From Burkholderiales bacterium (GTDB lineage Bacteria; Pseudomonadota; Gammaproteobacteria; Burkholderiales; SG8-41): a stretch of DNA of 7,319 nt. The DNA is taken from positions 1 through 7,319 of the forward strand of contig SYEN01000511.1 of assembly GCA_005800795.1 (NCBI GenBank), given 5' to 3'. This document shows, in pieces, positions 1 through 6,153 of the stretch. The position numbers were made by a program, and so were the translations under genes. Position 1 is the stretch's first letter. Every line of letters starts with the position of its first letter. The notes under the pieces are model-generated. The model did not search any database, had not been told where the DNA came from, and worked only from the letters and a program-made list of their open reading frames with translations.

Positions 1-1
1 C

Positions 2-409
2 ACCGGCGCGGGCATCGCCTACTTCATGTTCACCGCATGCCTGTCGCGCAACCTCGAAGCCCTGCGCGTGGTGGCACGCTACGTGATTCTCGCCGACTGG
101 ATATTCACCGCCACCGCCGTGGTGCTGCAGCCGATCACCGGCGTGTGGATGATGATTGAGCGTGGCTGGTCGTTTAACTCGCCCTGGTTTTTGATGACCA
201 CCGCGCTTTACGTGGCCACCGGCGCCTGCTGGATACCGGTGGTGGTTCTGCAATACCGTATGGCGCGGCTGGCGAATGCTGCAACGAGCTTCGAGGCATT
301 GGGGTCTGAATTCACCCTTGCGTTTCGCTGGTGGGTGGCGTTGGGCGTGCCGGCGTTTGCGATGGTGTTGGCACTTTACGCGATAATGATATTCAAGCCG
401 GGGCTGTGA
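2..409 (+). CDS. DUF2269 family integral membrane protein (3' part)
   Basis: The 5' end lies outside the window. The frame is open from base 2 and reads TGAGIAYFMF before the first internal ATG at base 26, so that ATG is not the real start. The visible 135 residues hold three hydrophobic segments, around DWIFTATAVVLQPITGVWMM, PWFLMTTALYVATGACW and WWVALGVPAFAMVLALYAIM. The GxGI(A)(Y/F)FM stretch followed by LADWxFTxxAVVxQPxTG is the pattern I associate with DUF2269, a family of small inner-membrane proteins of unknown function. The family assignment is from memory of the sequence pattern and no biochemical role is known to me. The gene ends 78 bases before a hairpin terminator that it shares with the converging PEP-CTERM gene. 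A stand-alone membrane protein is the safest description. Confidence 0.8.
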   Translation, partial: TGAGIAYFMFTACLSRNLEALRVVARYVILADWIFTATAVVLQPITGVWMMIERGWSFNSPWFLMTTALYVATGACWIPVVVLQYRMARLANAATSFEALGSEFTLAFRWWVALGVPAFAMVLALYAIMIFKPGL

Positions 410-487
410 AATATCAATAAAAACAAATAGTTACGATTAATTCTTCAAAACGGGCAAGGAACCGCGTGTTACCCGGCGCGCCAAAAC

Positions 488-511
488 AAAACCCCGCCTT
501 AGCGGGGTTTT
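488..511. terminator. Bidirectional rho-independent terminator
   Basis: There is a perfect 10-bp stem, AAAACCCCGC paired with GCGGGGTTTT, around the loop CTTA. Reading either way, the GC-rich stem runs into a T tract, so it can stop transcription from both the DUF2269 gene on the left and the PEP-CTERM gene on the right, which converge here. Confidence 0.9.
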
Positions 512-531
512 GAAGAAGACAGCAGAAATCC

Positions 532-1239
532 TTACACTGCTTTTTGCTTTCTGCGGCGAGCGGCAAAACCCAGCAAGCCCAAGCCGGCAATCATCATGGC
601 GTAGGTTTCGGGTTCGGGCACTGCGGACATGTTGCTGAATTCTGTTCTTAACGCCCCATCGGCCAAAGTTCCTTCCGGAGACCCGCCATAGGCGTATAGC
701 CGACTGGTATCGATACCAGTGTAATCCGCTTGGAAGAACGACACATAACGATTTGACGCAGTCAGCCCAAACACATCAACGTGCATCAGCAGATTGCCGG
801 CTAACGGGTTGTAATTGAATGTATTTCCCGTAAAGGAAAGCACCGACGGCATGCTGCCGCTAACATTGAAAGTTCCAAATAGCTGCGAATCGCCGCCGAT
901 ATTGTTGGCCCACACGCCGTCCAATCCGTTGACGGCAGCACTGGTCGTCGAAAAACTAATGGTATAACTGGCGGAATCCATCAAGCTAGGAATACTCTGA
1001 AAAAAGCTGATGGTGTTAAAACTCAGCGGTCCGGAAAACGCTGTAGAGGAATATACCTGTTGATAGGTGGAGCCGGTGCCGCCTAAATCACTGGCAAGAC
1101 AGCTGAAGGGGTAACAATTCGGGTCATCGTTATTACCTACCGTCACCGAAGCCGCATGGGCCGGCAACGCGCACACAGCCGCCAAGGCTATGGCCGCTGC
1201 TAAAGAATTAGATTGCACAATTTTTTTGATGTTGCTCAT
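532..1239 (-). CDS. PEP-CTERM sorting domain protein
   Basis: This is a 235-residue exported protein. The N-terminus is a Sec signal peptide: charged IKK at residues 4-7, a hydrophobic core at 13-25 and a probable AHA cleavage site after residue 29. The C-terminus is a textbook PEP-CTERM signal: VPEP at 207-210, a hydrophobic segment TYAMMIAGLGLLGFAA, then the basic tail RRRKQK. In this family the tail is recognised by an exosortase (EpsH/XrtA type), which processes the protein for surface or extracellular-matrix display; no exosortase gene is visible here. The mature part is rich in Ser, Thr, Gly and Asn, looks beta-rich, has two close cysteines (42 and 47), and matches no enzyme family I recognise. 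The start is supported by AGGAG (complement of 1246-1250) six bases upstream of the ATG. The gene looks less GC-rich than its neighbours, which is common for PEP-CTERM genes. Its exact function is unknown. Confidence 0.93.
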   Translation of the reverse strand: MSNIKKIVQSNSLAAAIALAAVCALPAHAASVTVGNNDDPNCYPFSCLASDLGGTGSTYQQVYSSTAFSGPLSFNTISFFQSIPSLMDSASYTISFSTTSAAVNGLDGVWANNIGGDSQLFGTFNVSGSMPSVLSFTGNTFNYNPLAGNLLMHVDVFGLTASNRYVSFFQADYTGIDTSRLYAYGGSPEGTLADGALRTEFSNMSAVPEPETYAMMIAGLGLLGFAARRRKQKAV

Positions 1240-1609
1240 GAAAGTCTCCTAGGACTAGTTGTGGATCATTCAAATCGTCGAATCTGGGGAAAATCCTACG
1301 GTCTTCCGCCGAAAGTGCAATAGCCCGTTTGGTCTAATTTCGGACTTATTACCGGTTCAAGCGCAAATTTTTCTAATTAATAGCGCGAAAATGGTTAATT
1401 GGCCGACATGGCCGAGTAAGAATTTGGAGTGTTCACAAATTGTTTATGCCGGTTGGTTGATGGTACGCGGATAGAACAGATTCGCCAGTGCCTGGAACAG
1501 GGGGTGGGTAACGCTTTCAACGCTATATGTTACAAAAAGGGTGTGGGCCGGGAGTATTATGCTGCCCACATTGCACCACGAATAAACGTCGCATAAGGAG
1601 ACCTCACGA
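1240..1609. other. AT-rich divergent intergenic region
   Basis: This 370-bp gap separates the PEP-CTERM gene (-) from the interrupted FecR gene (+) and must hold both promoters. I searched by eye for sigma-54 elements (GG-N10-GC), often seen ahead of PEP-CTERM genes, and found none that is convincing. On the + strand, TATTAT at 1555-1560 could be a -10 box for the FecR gene, but the nearest -35-like hexamer (TTACAA, 1530-1535) is 19 bases away, so the call is weak. A short direct repeat, TGGCCGA at 1400-1406 and again at 1409-1415, is the only other pattern. No RNA gene or convincing coding region is seen. Confidence 0.6.
1595..1600 (+). promoter_or_regulatory. Ribosome-binding site of the FecR gene
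   Basis: AAGGAG lies nine bases before the ATG at 1610. This strong site decides that start codon and shows that the gene was built for translation, even though its frame is now interrupted. Confidence 0.8.
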
Positions 1610-2284
1610 ATGCTACTGATATCCAGACGCGCATGGCTCGCTCGAATCGCTGGCAGCAGCGCCGCTTTGGCCGCAGGAATGGGCTATATGCGTGAGGCGC
1701 TGGCGCAGGGTGACATCAAGCCGGGTGTCGCCCGTGTCAGCGGCGATGTGCGCGTTAACGGTAAACCGGCGCCGGTGGTTACGCAGGTCGGTGCCGGCGA
1801 TGTCATCGAAACCGGGCGTGGCAATGTGGTCTTGGTGGTAAACCGCGATGCTTATATAGTCCGTGCGGGCAGCAAGCTGGAATTCGGCGGCGGCGCGAGC
1901 AAGGTGGAGCGGGGCACGCTGTAACTGCTGGCGGGCAAAGTGCTGTCGGTGTTTGTGCCGGGCAACCGCGTTACGGTGGCTACGCGCACCGCGACCATCG
2001 GCATACGGGGCACGGGGCTGTATCTTGAGTGTGTGCCCGACTGCACGTACGCCTGCACCTGCTACGGCATGACGCAACTGGATCCCGTGGCTGATCCGAA
2101 GCGCGGCGAGACGGTGAAGGCGACGTATCACGATTCGCCGCGCTACATTTACGCCTCGGCGAGCCTATCGAAAAAGGGCTTGCTGATCGAGCCAGCGCCG
2201 GTAGTCAATCACACCGACGCGGAGTTGATTCTGCTGGAAGGCTTGGTCGGGCGTAAGGTGCCGTTCGAGGGTGGGAAGTATTAG
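1610..2284 (+). pseudogene. Tat-exported FecR-domain protein, interrupted by in-frame stop
   Basis: One continuous frame of 225 codons is broken by a single TAA at 1922-1924 (codon 105). The first part has a twin-arginine signal, SRRAWLAR at residues 5-12, with a probable ALA cleavage site after residue 32, then VARVSGDVRVNG and GDVIETGRGNVVLVV, typical of a FecR domain. After the stop the same frame continues directly as LLAGKVLSVF, TRTATIGIRGTGLYLE and a cluster of cysteines at 141, 145, 149 and 151 (ending CTCYG), to a natural TAG. The two halves clearly form one domain. FecR domains are known from periplasmic regulators and from uncharacterised exported proteins; no FecI sigma factor or TonB receptor gene is next to it, so an iron-signalling role is not supported. 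Possible explanations are a recent nonsense mutation, a sequence error, or readthrough. Restart at GTG 1940 lacks a good ribosome-binding site and would give a product without a signal peptide. The 3' end lies one base from the DUF4126 stop. Confidence 0.85.
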
Positions 2285-2285
2285 T

Positions 2286-2897
2286 TCAGGCGCCGTCCGC
2301 TGCAGGCCGCCCGAACAGCTCGCGTATCGAAGCGCGCACGCGTTTTAACCCGCGCCACAGCTTGGGCAGCAACCAGATCGCCAGTATAAAAAACACGATC
2401 AAAAAGCCGAGGAACACCATCGGGTAAACCAGTGCCGTCCACACCGCGCCGATGGATAGCGCGTCTTCGCTGAACGAGGCGGTCCAGTTGCTGAAGGGTT
2501 CTGGCGAGGTGTTGATCAGCGCGCGTGTGCTGGCTTTGGTGACGTGGCTGCCCGCCGCCACCGTGCCGCCAAGTATGCCCGCCGCGATGGTAAGGCCGGG
2601 ATCGCCGCTGGCTGCGGCGGCCGCGGCCAACAGCGCGCCAGCCGGGATGCGCACAAAGGTGTGTGCGGCATCCCACACCGAATCAAAGCCGGGGATTTTG
2701 TCGGCGAGGAACTCGACCAGAAACATGAAGCCTGCCGCGCTCATTACCCAGCCGTTGCCCAGCGTTTGCAGATTGGCGGGCAGCGTGTAGACGCCGAAAA
2801 ATTGCAGCAGTCCCAGAAAAAACACCACGGCGTAAAGGCGCACACCGCTGGCCCAGCCGAGCCCGGCGGCGGTTGCTAATGAGGCGATGGCTTCCAT
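2286..2897 (-). CDS. DUF4126 family membrane protein
   Basis: This is a 203-residue membrane protein. Features I associate with DUF4126 are the N-terminal GWASGVRLY (residues 14-22) inside the first hydrophobic segment and the block EFLADKIPGFDSVWD (62-76), followed by HTFVRIPAGALLAA. Further hydrophobic stretches lie at about 97-117 (glycine and alanine rich) and 160-185, and the C-terminus is basic (KLWRGLKRVRASIREL), probably cytoplasmic. The function of the family is unknown. The ATG is well supported by a strong AGGAGG (complement of 2903-2908) five bases upstream. The gene converges with the FecR gene with only base 2285 between their stops and no hairpin between them. A TACACT hexamer (complement of 2936-2941) could be its -10 box, but no good -35 accompanies it. 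Confidence 0.85.
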   Translation of the reverse strand: MEAIASLATAAGLGWASGVRLYAVVFFLGLLQFFGVYTLPANLQTLGNGWVMSAAGFMFLVEFLADKIPGFDSVWDAAHTFVRIPAGALLAAAAAASGDPGLTIAAGILGGTVAAGSHVTKASTRALINTSPEPFSNWTASFSEDALSIGAVWTALVYPMVFLGFLIVFFILAIWLLPKLWRGLKRVRASIRELFGRPAADGA

Positions 2898-3067
2898 GAA
2901 TTCCTCCTGCTTCGCGATACACGATCAACGCGCTGAGTGTAGCGCGGTGTACGCAGGCGCGCCACGCATGCCGCCCATGGAACGCGTATGATGGCATCGC
3001 GTGTTTTTACGCCATTGCGAGAATATTTAAAAATATCCATTAAAACAGACACTTACAATTTTCGGCC

Positions 3068-3787
3068 ATGATAAAACTCTATCAGTTTCCGCCCGCCTAC
3101 GGCCTGCCGAACATGAGTCCGTTTTGTATGAAAGTCGAAACCTATCTGCGCATGGCGGGCTTGCCGTACGAGTGTCCGCGCAACGCGGATATATTCAAAT
3201 CGCCCAAGGGCAAGATGCCGTATATCGAGGACACCGGCCCGGCAAACGGAACAAGCGGAAAAATCATTGCCGACTCCACCTTCATCATCGATTATCTGAA
3301 GGCCACCTACGGCGACAAGCTCGACGCGAATCTCACGCCGCGCCAGCGCGCGCGGGGTGTGGTGATCCAGCGCACCATCGAGGAGAGTCTCTACTGGCCA
3401 GTGGTGTACTCGCGCTGGATCGAGGATGTGGGTTACGAGACGGTGAAGGAAGCGGCGTTCTCACGCATGAAGTTTCCGCTGCGGCAAATCGTGCCGGTAA
3501 TGGCACGGCGCGGCTTGCGCAAGGAACTCTACGAACAGGGCACAGGCCGCCACAGCCGCGACGAGATTTACGCCATCGGTTGCCGCGATGTGGTGGCGCT
3601 GTCGGAGCTGCTGGGTGACCAGCAATTTTTTCTGGGCGATGAACCGACGTCCATTGACGCGACGGGCTACGGTTTTTTTGCGAATCTGCTGTGGGTCAAC
3701 ATTGATTTGCCGATACGGCAACAGGCGCAAAAATTGCCGAATCTGGAGGCTTATTGCCAGCGGATGAAGTCGAGATACTTCGGCTGA
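3068..3787 (+). CDS. Faxc/metaxin-like glutathione S-transferase family protein
   Basis: This 239-residue protein has a thioredoxin-fold N-terminal half and an all-helical C-terminal half. The N-terminus MIKLYQFP with SPFCMKVETYLRMAGLPYE (S17 to E35), then GKMPYIED (P51 is the expected cis-proline) and DSTFIIDYL (69-77), matches the GST_N_4 type found in Faxc (failed axon connections) and metaxin/Tom37 relatives. ERA-like RQRARGVVIQRTIEESLYWPVVYSRW and the late FFLGDEPTSIDATGYG fit the matching GST_C_6 domain. The substrate is unknown; glutathione-dependent detoxification or stress protection is inference. Cys20 in the SPFC position is a candidate catalytic residue. It is probably cytoplasmic, as there is no signal peptide. 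No clear ribosome-binding site precedes the ATG, but the start matches the family's usual N-terminus. It stands alone, divergent from the DUF4126 gene. Confidence 0.9.
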   Translation: MIKLYQFPPAYGLPNMSPFCMKVETYLRMAGLPYECPRNADIFKSPKGKMPYIEDTGPANGTSGKIIADSTFIIDYLKATYGDKLDANLTPRQRARGVVIQRTIEESLYWPVVYSRWIEDVGYETVKEAAFSRMKFPLRQIVPVMARRGLRKELYEQGTGRHSRDEIYAIGCRDVVALSELLGDQQFFLGDEPTSIDATGYGFFANLLWVNIDLPIRQQAQKLPNLEAYCQRMKSRYFG

Positions 3788-3822
3788 ATATTTCGCATGA
3801 GATTTTGCGCGATTGTTACGAT

Positions 3823-3842
3823 TGTGTAATCCAATCTACACA
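3823..3842. promoter_or_regulatory. Operator-like dyad upstream of the LysM gene
   Basis: There is a perfect 6-bp inverted repeat, TGTGTA and TACACA, with an 8-base spacer, in the 155-bp gap before the LysM gene. Its 20-bp span is of the size bound by dimeric regulators, but it is not a consensus CRP or FNR site. No T tract follows, so it is unlikely to be a terminator for the preceding gene. Its function is only inferred from symmetry and position. Confidence 0.25.
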
Positions 3843-3942
3843 GACTCGCGTACTGCAAAAATAGGCATTGTCACTACGTGGTTTTTGACCTACGCTGTGT
3901 GTGCTGCTGACGTTTCCATTCATCGCAAACTTGGGGGTTACC

Positions 3943-4167
3943 ATGGCTGAAGAAAACATGCCGGATTTCTCGGATGTCAATGCAGGATCCAGTTCCACTG
4001 CAGAAAGAATTTATGAAGTCAAAGCGGGCGACACCCTTTCGAAAATCGCCAAGCAGGAATACGGTGATGCGAATGCCTACATGGTTATCTTCGAGGCCAA
4101 CAAGGACATTCTGAAAAATCCCAATCTGATTCACCCGGGGCAAAAACTCAAGATTCCACCGAAGTAA
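3943..4167 (+). CDS. LysM domain protein, Kbp/YgaU C-terminal-domain-like
   Basis: This is a 74-residue protein made almost entirely of one LysM domain (residues 24-71): YEVKAGDTLSKIAKQEYG, then FEANKDILKNPNLIHPGQKLKIP. It closely resembles, from memory, the C-terminal LysM of the E. coli K+-binding protein Kbp (YgaU), which has the same VKxGDTLSxIxKQxYGxAN and IFEANKxxLKxP patterns. Kbp also carries an N-terminal BON domain, which is absent; instead there is a short acidic, Ser-rich leader. I chose ATG 3943, preceded by GGGGG at 3933-3937, over an in-frame GTG at 3901, which would add 14 residues without a basic N-terminus or convincing signal peptide. The protein is therefore probably cytoplasmic, unlike most peptidoglycan-binding LysM proteins; peptidoglycan, potassium or another ligand cannot be decided from sequence. 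It lies 84 bp ahead of the lipoprotein gene and may be co-transcribed with it. Confidence 0.9.
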   Translation: MAEENMPDFSDVNAGSSSTAERIYEVKAGDTLSKIAKQEYGDANAYMVIFEANKDILKNPNLIHPGQKLKIPPK

Positions 4168-4251
4168 ATTTTTGTGGCACCTGATTTGGCATCAAAAACC
4201 TGCCGGACATTCATTGAACGCAAATTGAACTTGAACGCATAAGGAACCATC

Positions 4252-4722
4252 ATGACTCGCACCATTTCCTGTATCGTCACCGCGGCACTGCTGCTGGGCT
4301 TGGCCGGCTGCAAAAAAGAAGCGCCACCGCCACCCCCGCCGCCACCCGCACCGGCGCCCAAGGTCGAAGCACCGCCGCCCGCGCTTGCCCCCGTCGCTGT
4401 TGCGAATATTACGCTGGGCAAGGCCATCGGCGCTGACAAGAAGGTTACGGCTGCCATGGATACGTTCGCCAAGGGCGATACGATTTACGCGTCCATCGAT
4501 ACTACCGGTGAGGGGGCGGCAACGCTGAAAGCCAAGTGGACGTATCACAAGGGCGATAAGAAGGCCGACGTGAGCGAATCGACCGACACCATCAATGCCA
4601 AAGGGCCTGCGACGACCGAGTTTCACGTCAATAAACCCAGCGGCTGGCCGCCCGGCGATTATCAGGTGGAAATCATGCTGGGCGATAAATCCGCTGGTGT
4701 TAAAAAGTTCACCGTGAAATAA
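4252..4722 (+). CDS. Proline-rich lipoprotein
   Basis: This is a 156-residue predicted lipoprotein. The signal sequence (TRTISCIVTAALLLGLAGC) ends in a lipobox LAGC with the lipidated Cys20. Lys at 21 and 22, rather than Asp, suggests outer-membrane sorting under the usual +2 rule. A proline/alanine linker follows, with eight prolines in a row at 25-32 and more prolines to about 47, probably a spacer that holds the globular part away from the membrane. The C-terminal about 100 residues look like a beta-sandwich: FAKGDTIYASIDT, LKAKWTYHKGDKKADVS, and SGWPPGDYQVEIML ending in VKKFTVK. I recognise GWPPGxYxVE as a recurrent motif of exported proteobacterial proteins but cannot name a function. 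AAGGA at 4241-4245 sits six bases before the ATG. It is the last gene before a strong terminator and likely shares a transcript with the LysM gene. Confidence 0.88.
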   Translation: MTRTISCIVTAALLLGLAGCKKEAPPPPPPPPAPAPKVEAPPPALAPVAVANITLGKAIGADKKVTAAMDTFAKGDTIYASIDTTGEGAATLKAKWTYHKGDKKADVSESTDTINAKGPATTEFHVNKPSGWPPGDYQVEIMLGDKSAGVKKFTVK

Positions 4723-4739
4723 CGGCTGCACGGTACGGC

Positions 4740-4771
4740 AAAACGGGGATGCCTCGGCATCCCCGTTTTTT
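4740..4771. terminator. Bidirectional rho-independent terminator
   Basis: The stem AAAACGGGGATGC pairs with GCATCCCCGTTTT (13 bp, perfect) around the loop CTCG and runs into six T residues on the + strand. The opposite strand also gives a T run. It lies between the converging lipoprotein gene (ends 4722) and MFS gene (ends 4811) and can serve both. Confidence 0.92.
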
Positions 4772-4810
4772 CTGAGCCTGAACCTGCGCGAGTTCGACTA
4801 CACCGAGAAT

Positions 4811-6076
4811 CTAACGGTGCGGTGCTGCGTCGCTCACGCCTGCCCGCACATACAAGGGGCGCATGTACTCCCGCAGCAACGGCATGCGATACAAGAGCCA
4901 CGCTGCGCCAGCGGCACACACCGAGCCGAAGATCGCCAGTGCATACGGCGCGCCGATTTTAGCCGCCAGTGCGCCAGCCGCGAGGCACCCCAGCGGATGC
5001 ACGCCCATGAAAGCGATGATGTAATAACTGGTGACGCGGCCGCGCTTTTCGGCGTCGCACACGACCTGAATGATGGTGTTGACCGCCATCGCAGTGGCGA
5101 TTACGCCGAACCCCAATACCAACATGCAGACGAGCGACAGCCACAGCAGACGTGAAAACGTGAAAATCGTCAGCGCGATACCGGCGATGCCGGGGCCTAT
5201 GGCAGCCCAGCGCATCAGCCCCTGTATGCGCGGTCGCGCGGCCAGATAGGCCATGCCCAACAGGCCGCCAACGCCAGCCGCGCCCACCAGAAAGCCGAAC
5301 ATGGATGCGCCGCCGCCGAATATTTCCGCCGCGAAAATCGGCATCAGCGCCTGGTAGGGTGTGATGGCAAAACTCATCAGCGCCATCATCGGCAGCAAGT
5401 AACGCAGCGGCTTAAGGCTCCACGTATAGCGTGCGCCGTCGGCGATGCCGGCCCACACGTTTTCCTTCGGTTTCGTGGGCGGCAGCGGGGCCGCGCCGAT
5501 CAGCAGCAGGCTGCCGATCAGCCACAGCTTGGTGATGGCATTGAAGGCGAAACAAAACGCCTCGCTGAAATACGCGAGCAGCAGACCCGCGATGGTGGGG
5601 CCGATCATGCGCCCGGCGTTTTGCATGCCGCCGCTGAAGGCGATGGCGCTGGGTAAATCGTTTTTGATGGTGACCAGCTCCGGCGTGTACAACGAACGCA
5701 CCGGCGTTTCCAGTGCCTGCACAATGCCCAGCAGCATCGCCAGCGTAATCACATGCCACACGTTGACGTTCGCACCGCCCGCCCATGTCACCCAGGCGAG
5801 CAACAGCGACAACATGGCAGTGATGATCTGCGTGACAACCAGTGTCTTGCAGCGGTCGAAGCGGTCAGCCCAAACGCCACCGAACGGCGCGAGAAAAAAT
5901 ATTGCGATCTGCCCGGCGAACCCGGTAATGCCCAGCAGCAGCGCCGAGCCGGTGAGGCGGTACACCAGCCAACTGACTGCGATCTGCTGTACCCACATAC
6001 CGATCAGGCCGATGGATTGGCCGGCAAAATACTTGCGGTAGTTCGGGTGGTTAAAGGCGCGCAAGGCGTGGTGCAT
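4811..6076 (-). CDS. MFS transporter, MFS_3 (EntS-like) type
   Basis: This 421-residue polytopic inner-membrane protein has about 12 hydrophobic segments. The start FNHPNYRKYFAGQSIGLIGMWVQQIAVSWLVYRLTGSALLLG, and the loop 2-3 motif A as GGVWADRFDRCKTL (residues 66-79, with D71, R72 and R75), are typical of the MFS_3 branch that includes the enterobactin exporter EntS. ALETPVRSLYTPELV and SGGMQNAGRMIGPTIAGLL match the family's segments 4-5. The likely role is proton-driven export of a small molecule; the substrate is not shown by sequence, and no siderophore or antibiotic biosynthesis genes are nearby. It lies downstream of valS on the same strand with a 77-bp gap that holds a possible promoter of its own. 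AAGG nine bases upstream is the only ribosome-binding candidate, and it sits inside an inverted repeat spanning the start codon. Confidence 0.93.
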   Translation of the reverse strand: MHHALRAFNHPNYRKYFAGQSIGLIGMWVQQIAVSWLVYRLTGSALLLGITGFAGQIAIFFLAPFGGVWADRFDRCKTLVVTQIITAMLSLLLAWVTWAGGANVNVWHVITLAMLLGIVQALETPVRSLYTPELVTIKNDLPSAIAFSGGMQNAGRMIGPTIAGLLLAYFSEAFCFAFNAITKLWLIGSLLLIGAAPLPPTKPKENVWAGIADGARYTWSLKPLRYLLPMMALMSFAITPYQALMPIFAAEIFGGGASMFGFLVGAAGVGGLLGMAYLAARPRIQGLMRWAAIGPGIAGIALTIFTFSRLLWLSLVCMLVLGFGVIATAMAVNTIIQVVCDAEKRGRVTSYYIIAFMGVHPLGCLAAGALAAKIGAPYALAIFGSVCAAGAAWLLYRMPLLREYMRPLYVRAGVSDAAPHR

Positions 6077-6092
6077 GACTAAAAGCCTTGCG
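6060..6092 (-). repeat. Inverted repeat enclosing the MFS start codon
   Basis: In the mRNA, CGCAAGGC (complement of 6085-6092) lies upstream of the ATG and GCCTTGCG (complement of 6060-6067) lies in codons 4-6. The arms are perfectly complementary over 8 bp, with a 17-base loop holding the ATG. The upstream arm contains AAGG, the only plausible ribosome-binding site, so folding would hide it. The symmetry is seen; a regulatory role is inference. Confidence 0.45.
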
Positions 6093-6119
6093 AAAAGTGT
6101 TTAAAAACAAATACTTATG

Positions 6120-6148
6120 AGTATATTGCCTTGAGAGCTATTTTGAAA
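6120..6148 (-). promoter_or_regulatory. Possible promoter of the MFS gene
   Basis: Reading the minus strand, TTTCAA (complement of 6143-6148) and TATACT (complement of 6120-6125) are 17 bases apart; the -10 box matches five of six consensus bases and the -35 three of six. It lies 44 bases upstream of the ATG in an AT-rich gap after valS. A short dyad, ATACT-N4-AGTAT at 6111-6124, overlaps the -10 box and could be an operator. Confidence 0.35.
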
Positions 6149-6153
6149 CTTGC

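Noticed and set aside
1400..1415. TGGCCGA direct repeat with 9-bp period
   Set aside because: Only two short copies, in a gap with no mapped promoter; too little to call an operator.
1259..1474. 71-codon open frame in the gap between the PEP-CTERM and FecR genes
   Set aside because: It starts at TTG with no ribosome-binding site, has an odd composition and no recognisable domain, and covers the expected promoter area; it is probably chance.
1260..1500. Sigma-54 promoter for the PEP-CTERM gene
   Set aside because: No GG-N10-GC pair with recognisable flanks was found on the minus strand.
1613..2131. Long minus-strand frame opposite the FecR gene, crossing the TAA
   Set aside because: It has a low-complexity His/Arg/Ala composition with no domain. 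The + strand frame has a Tat signal and FecR motifs.
3901..3942. GTG at 3901 as an upstream start for the LysM protein
   Set aside because: It would add 14 residues with no basic N-terminus and no ribosome-binding site, while ATG 3943 has a G-rich site at the right distance.
4319..4390. CCG/CCA-rich low-complexity tract as a DNA repeat
   Set aside because: It is in frame within the lipoprotein gene and encodes the proline spacer, with mixed proline codons, so it is not a simple sequence repeat.
4192..4731. 179-codon open frame on the minus strand opposite the lipoprotein gene
   Set aside because: It is the mirror of a GC-rich, proline-rich coding region; its composition (Gly/Arg runs) is typical of an antisense shadow, and the + strand has a lipobox and ribosome-binding site.
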